Origin: an uncultured Clostridia bacterium
GTDB lineage: Bacteria > Bacillota > Clostridia > Oscillospirales > Acutalibacteraceae
Direction of reading: 5' to 3'
Assembly (NCBI GenBank): GCA_946042285.1
Contig: CAMGDK010000086.1
Coordinates: 1 to 6,291, forward strand
Length of the DNA: 6,291 bases
Each line of letters opens with the position of its first letter. Position 1 is the stretch's first letter. Of the stretch, positions 4,635 through 6,291 are shown one piece after another. Both the position numbers and the translations under genes were made by a program. The notes beneath the pieces are model-generated. The model was not told the DNA's origin. It ran no database searches and was given only the letters and a program-made list of their open reading frames with translations.

Positions 4635-5579
4635 TTAAATGTGGTTTTCGTATCTCTCTGCCTCGAGCGTTCCGTCGGGATTGATGTTGATTTTGCAAAT
4701 TCTTGCATTTCTTCTGTCACCGCTTAAGCCGTCGTCCTCAACATCTCTTGCGTGATAAACGGCATACCACTGATTTTTGTACTTAATCATTGAGTGGTGA
4801 CCTGTGCCCTCCTCATATTCGTTTGCCTTAAGCAGAGGTGCGTAGGTTTTGTCATCGGGATATTTTTCAAACTTGATTTTTGTGAGGTCTGTTTCGTCCG
4901 TTTTTGCCCTTGCGTAGCCGATATAATAGGTTGGCTGCATATAGCAGTTGCCCGAATACATAAGGTACTGCCATTCACCCTCCTTAAAATAGTACGCGCC
5001 CTCGATTGTGTGCCAGTTTACGCCCTTTTCGTATCTGTCATACATGTAAACATCCTCGTCAAGAGTAGGCACAACAACACTCACCGGCTTACCCTCGGCA
5101 TGATACGGGTCAAGCAGTCTGTCAACAACGATGTATGTACCCGGTCTTTCGCCCTCAAATGAATTTGTAGAGTAAAAGATGAAAAGACCGCTTTCGTTTT
5201 TAACAACATGAGAGTCAATGGAAAACGGATGAAGAAGCTGCTTTGGATTTGTAAACGGACCGAGAGGGCTCTTGCTTGAGCTTACATGCATAGTCTGTCT
5301 GTGACCACCCTTGTCGGGAGTATCCTCGTAAAACTCAAATGAGCAGTACATATAATATGTGCCGTCAATTTCGATTACGCACGGAGCCCAAAAGTCAGTA
5401 ACATCAGGGTAAGTAAACACCCTGCCGGCAAAGCTCCACTTGCCGAAAAGGTCGTCAGCCTCGTAAGCATAGATGCCGTCGTCGCCTGTTGTGTAGATGT
5501 AAAATCTACCGCTTGACTCAAGGATAAACGGGTCAGCCTGACCGATATAATTTTCTTTATTGATTTCAAGTAAATGCAT
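4635..5579 (-). CDS. Intracellular glycoside hydrolase family 43 enzyme
   Basis: 314 residues from the chosen ATG. A TTG five codons upstream would overlap the ribosome site GGAGA, which sits six bases before this ATG, so the ATG is preferred. A single five-bladed beta-propeller is expected. GH43 catalytic residues are placeable: Asp16 as base (GQADPF), Asp122 as pKa modulator (IDSHVV) and Glu193 as acid (HTIEGAYYF). WAPCVIEIDGTYYMYCS (64-80) and GTGHHS (258-263) are typical family blocks. GH43 enzymes release arabinose or xylose from arabinans, arabinoxylans or xylo-oligosaccharides; the exact substrate is not readable. There is no signal peptide and no accessory C-terminal domain, so it probably acts in the cytosol on imported oligosaccharides. 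No sugar transporter is adjacent. It has its own promoter (5611-5639) and terminator. Confidence 0.9.
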   Translation of the reverse strand: MHLLEINKENYIGQADPFILESSGRFYIYTTGDDGIYAYEADDLFGKWSFAGRVFTYPDVTDFWAPCVIEIDGTYYMYCSFEFYEDTPDKGGHRQTMHVSSSKSPLGPFTNPKQLLHPFSIDSHVVKNESGLFIFYSTNSFEGERPGTYIVVDRLLDPYHAEGKPVSVVVPTLDEDVYMYDRYEKGVNWHTIEGAYYFKEGEWQYLMYSGNCYMQPTYYIGYARAKTDETDLTKIKFEKYPDDKTYAPLLKANEYEEGTGHHSMIKYKNQWYAVYHARDVEDDGLSGDRRNARICKININPDGTLEAERYENHI

Positions 5580-5610
5580 AACAATTCTCCGCAAATATTA
5601 TTTTTTTGTC

Positions 5611-5639
5611 ATTATAATATATGCAGCATAGGTTTTCAA
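5611..5639 (-). promoter_or_regulatory. Promoter of the GH43 gene
   Basis: On the minus strand TTGAAA (5634-5639), a 17-base spacer and consensus TATAAT (5611-5616). The start is expected near 5604, with a leader of about 25 bases. The -35 box lies inside one arm of the inverted repeat at 5633-5663. Confidence 0.8.
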
Positions 5640-5663
5640 CAAAATCCGTAATATTGTTGAAAA
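5633..5663. promoter_or_regulatory. Inverted repeat over the GH43 -35 box (candidate operator)
   Basis: Perfect 10-bp arms ttttcaacaa (5633-5642) and ttgttgaaaa (5654-5663) flank 11 bases. One arm covers the -35 of the GH43 promoter; the other abuts the bioY stop codon. Neither strand has a T tract after it, so a terminator is less likely than a repressor site. The spacing places the half-site centres 21 bp apart, two helical turns. Confidence 0.5.
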
Positions 5664-6218
5664 TTATGCTTTGTTTATTACGCCCTTGAGTCGCGATGAA
5701 AGCAGTGCGGCAACGACAATCTTAACTGCGTCGGGAATAATAAACGGAATTACGCACCAGCCGAGGATTGTTGCAAGCGATTCCGGCTCGTTTGTTTTTG
5801 CGTAAACTACTGCAAACCATGCTGTGCCGAATACATAGCAAACGAGTACACCGACAACCATTGAAATTATCATGGGTAAAAGCTTTCCCTTGAATTTGTC
5901 GGACGCCAAGCCGACAATCAGCGCTGTGAAGACAAAGCCGATAATGTAGCCGCCGGTTGAGCCGAGAAGCACGCCTGCACCACCCTTGAAGCCTGAAAAT
6001 ACAGGCACACCGATTGCACCCAAAAGTATGTAGATTAAAGTTGCACTTGTTCCGATTTTTGCGCCGAAAAGTCCTGCCGCAAGGCAAATTGCGAGTGTTT
6101 GCAGGGTAAACGGAACTGTCATGGGAATTGTAATCCATGAGCATACTGCAATCAGCGCAGCGCTGATTCCCGTGTAAACGATTGCAAGTGTTTTTTTGCT
6201 TGTGCTTTTGTTAGCCAT
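5664..6218 (-). CDS. bioY: Biotin transporter BioY (ECF S component)
   Basis: 184 residues from the ATG at 6218. An in-frame GTG three codons upstream is really part of the AGGTGA ribosome site, so it was not used. BioY is the membrane-embedded biotin-binding subunit of energy-coupling-factor transporters. About six hydrophobic segments are visible. Family signatures include VPFTLQT early in the protein and the glycine-rich GFKGGAGVLLGSTGGYIIGF block near the middle. The end (PFIIPDAVKIVVAALLSSRL) is typical of the last helix. No EcfA ATPase or EcfT gene is in the window, so it probably shares an energising module encoded elsewhere (a group II arrangement) or works alone. Biotin synthesis genes are not seen. 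Its promoter at 6252-6280 may be under BirA control. Confidence 0.93.
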   Translation of the reverse strand: MANKSTSKKTLAIVYTGISAALIAVCSWITIPMTVPFTLQTLAICLAAGLFGAKIGTSATLIYILLGAIGVPVFSGFKGGAGVLLGSTGGYIIGFVFTALIVGLASDKFKGKLLPMIISMVVGVLVCYVFGTAWFAVVYAKTNEPESLATILGWCVIPFIIPDAVKIVVAALLSSRLKGVINKA

Positions 6219-6251
6219 ATTTTTCACCTCAAATACTTATTTAACACATAG

Positions 6252-6280
6252 AATTTACTGCATTGCTTTTCTATTGTCAA
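6252..6280 (-). promoter_or_regulatory. Promoter of bioY, with possible BirA half-site
   Basis: On the minus strand consensus TTGACA (6275-6280), 17-base spacer and TAAATT (6252-6257). The start is expected near 6245, with a leader of about 27 bases. GTTGACAAT around the -35 resembles the right half of Gram-positive BirA operators (GTTAACAA type). Its partner would lie outside the window. Confidence 0.65.
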
Positions 6281-6291
6281 CATTTATTTGC

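Noticed and set aside
4794..5162. A 122-codon plus-strand open frame with hydrophobic stretches.
   Set aside because: It lies wholly antisense to the well-supported GH43 gene and has no ribosome site or recognisable family.
5580..5594. Upstream TTG start for the GH43 gene, giving 319 residues.
   Set aside because: The extra codons contain the GGAGA ribosome site that serves the ATG at 5579.
6219..6227. Upstream GTG start for bioY, giving 187 residues.
   Set aside because: This GTG is part of the AGGTGA ribosome site for the ATG at 6218.

Overview
The window looks like a contig end from a gut-type Clostridia genome (Ruminococcaceae/Oscillospiraceae-like). I infer this from the moderately AT-rich DNA, strong sigma-A-type promoters with short leaders, tRNA genes that encode their own CCA ends, a BspA-like leucine-rich-repeat surface protein with a Pro/Thr stalk and Lys-rich Fn3 domain, and dispersed 'CCCCTACG' palindromes. 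No species can be named from the sequence alone. The first 45 bases are not biological: they are an Illumina Nextera i5 adapter, including a readable index.

Layout. 1-45 is adapter. 46-181 holds one copy of a palindromic repeat and a rightward terminator for a gene lost off the left end. 182-2125 (minus) is a 647-residue secreted BspA-like LRR protein with strong internal repetition. 2126-2382 holds its promoter, a 26-bp inverted repeat pair from the same palindrome family, and a terminator. 2383-2582 (minus) carries two proline tRNA genes, GGG and CGG anticodons, with a terminator-like hairpin between them. Back-to-back promoters at 2603-2672 drive the tRNAs leftward and a two-gene operon rightward: a D-2-hydroxyacid dehydrogenase (2696-3664) and an abutting lipoprotein of the endonuclease/exonuclease/phosphatase fold (3665-4546). 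A perfect 43-nt palindrome separates this operon from a convergent minus-strand pair: an intracellular GH43 glycosidase (4635-5579) and, upstream of it, the biotin transporter BioY (5664-6218). Each of these two has its own promoter.

How the genes work together. The only clear unit is the dehydrogenase-lipoprotein operon, whose joint role is unknown. The LRR protein probably mediates surface adhesion. The GH43 enzyme probably trims imported arabino- or xylo-oligosaccharides. BioY probably uses ECF energising proteins encoded elsewhere. Predicted leaders are roughly 14-27 nt, which leaves no room for riboswitches.

I see no defence system, CRISPR array, prophage or convincing new multigene system. 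The points most worth a second look are the adapter artefact, the covarying palindrome family, recombination signatures inside the LRR gene, the hairpin between the two tRNA genes, the 43-nt perfect palindrome, and an inverted repeat lying over the GH43 -35 box. No gene-free stretch exceeds 300 bases.
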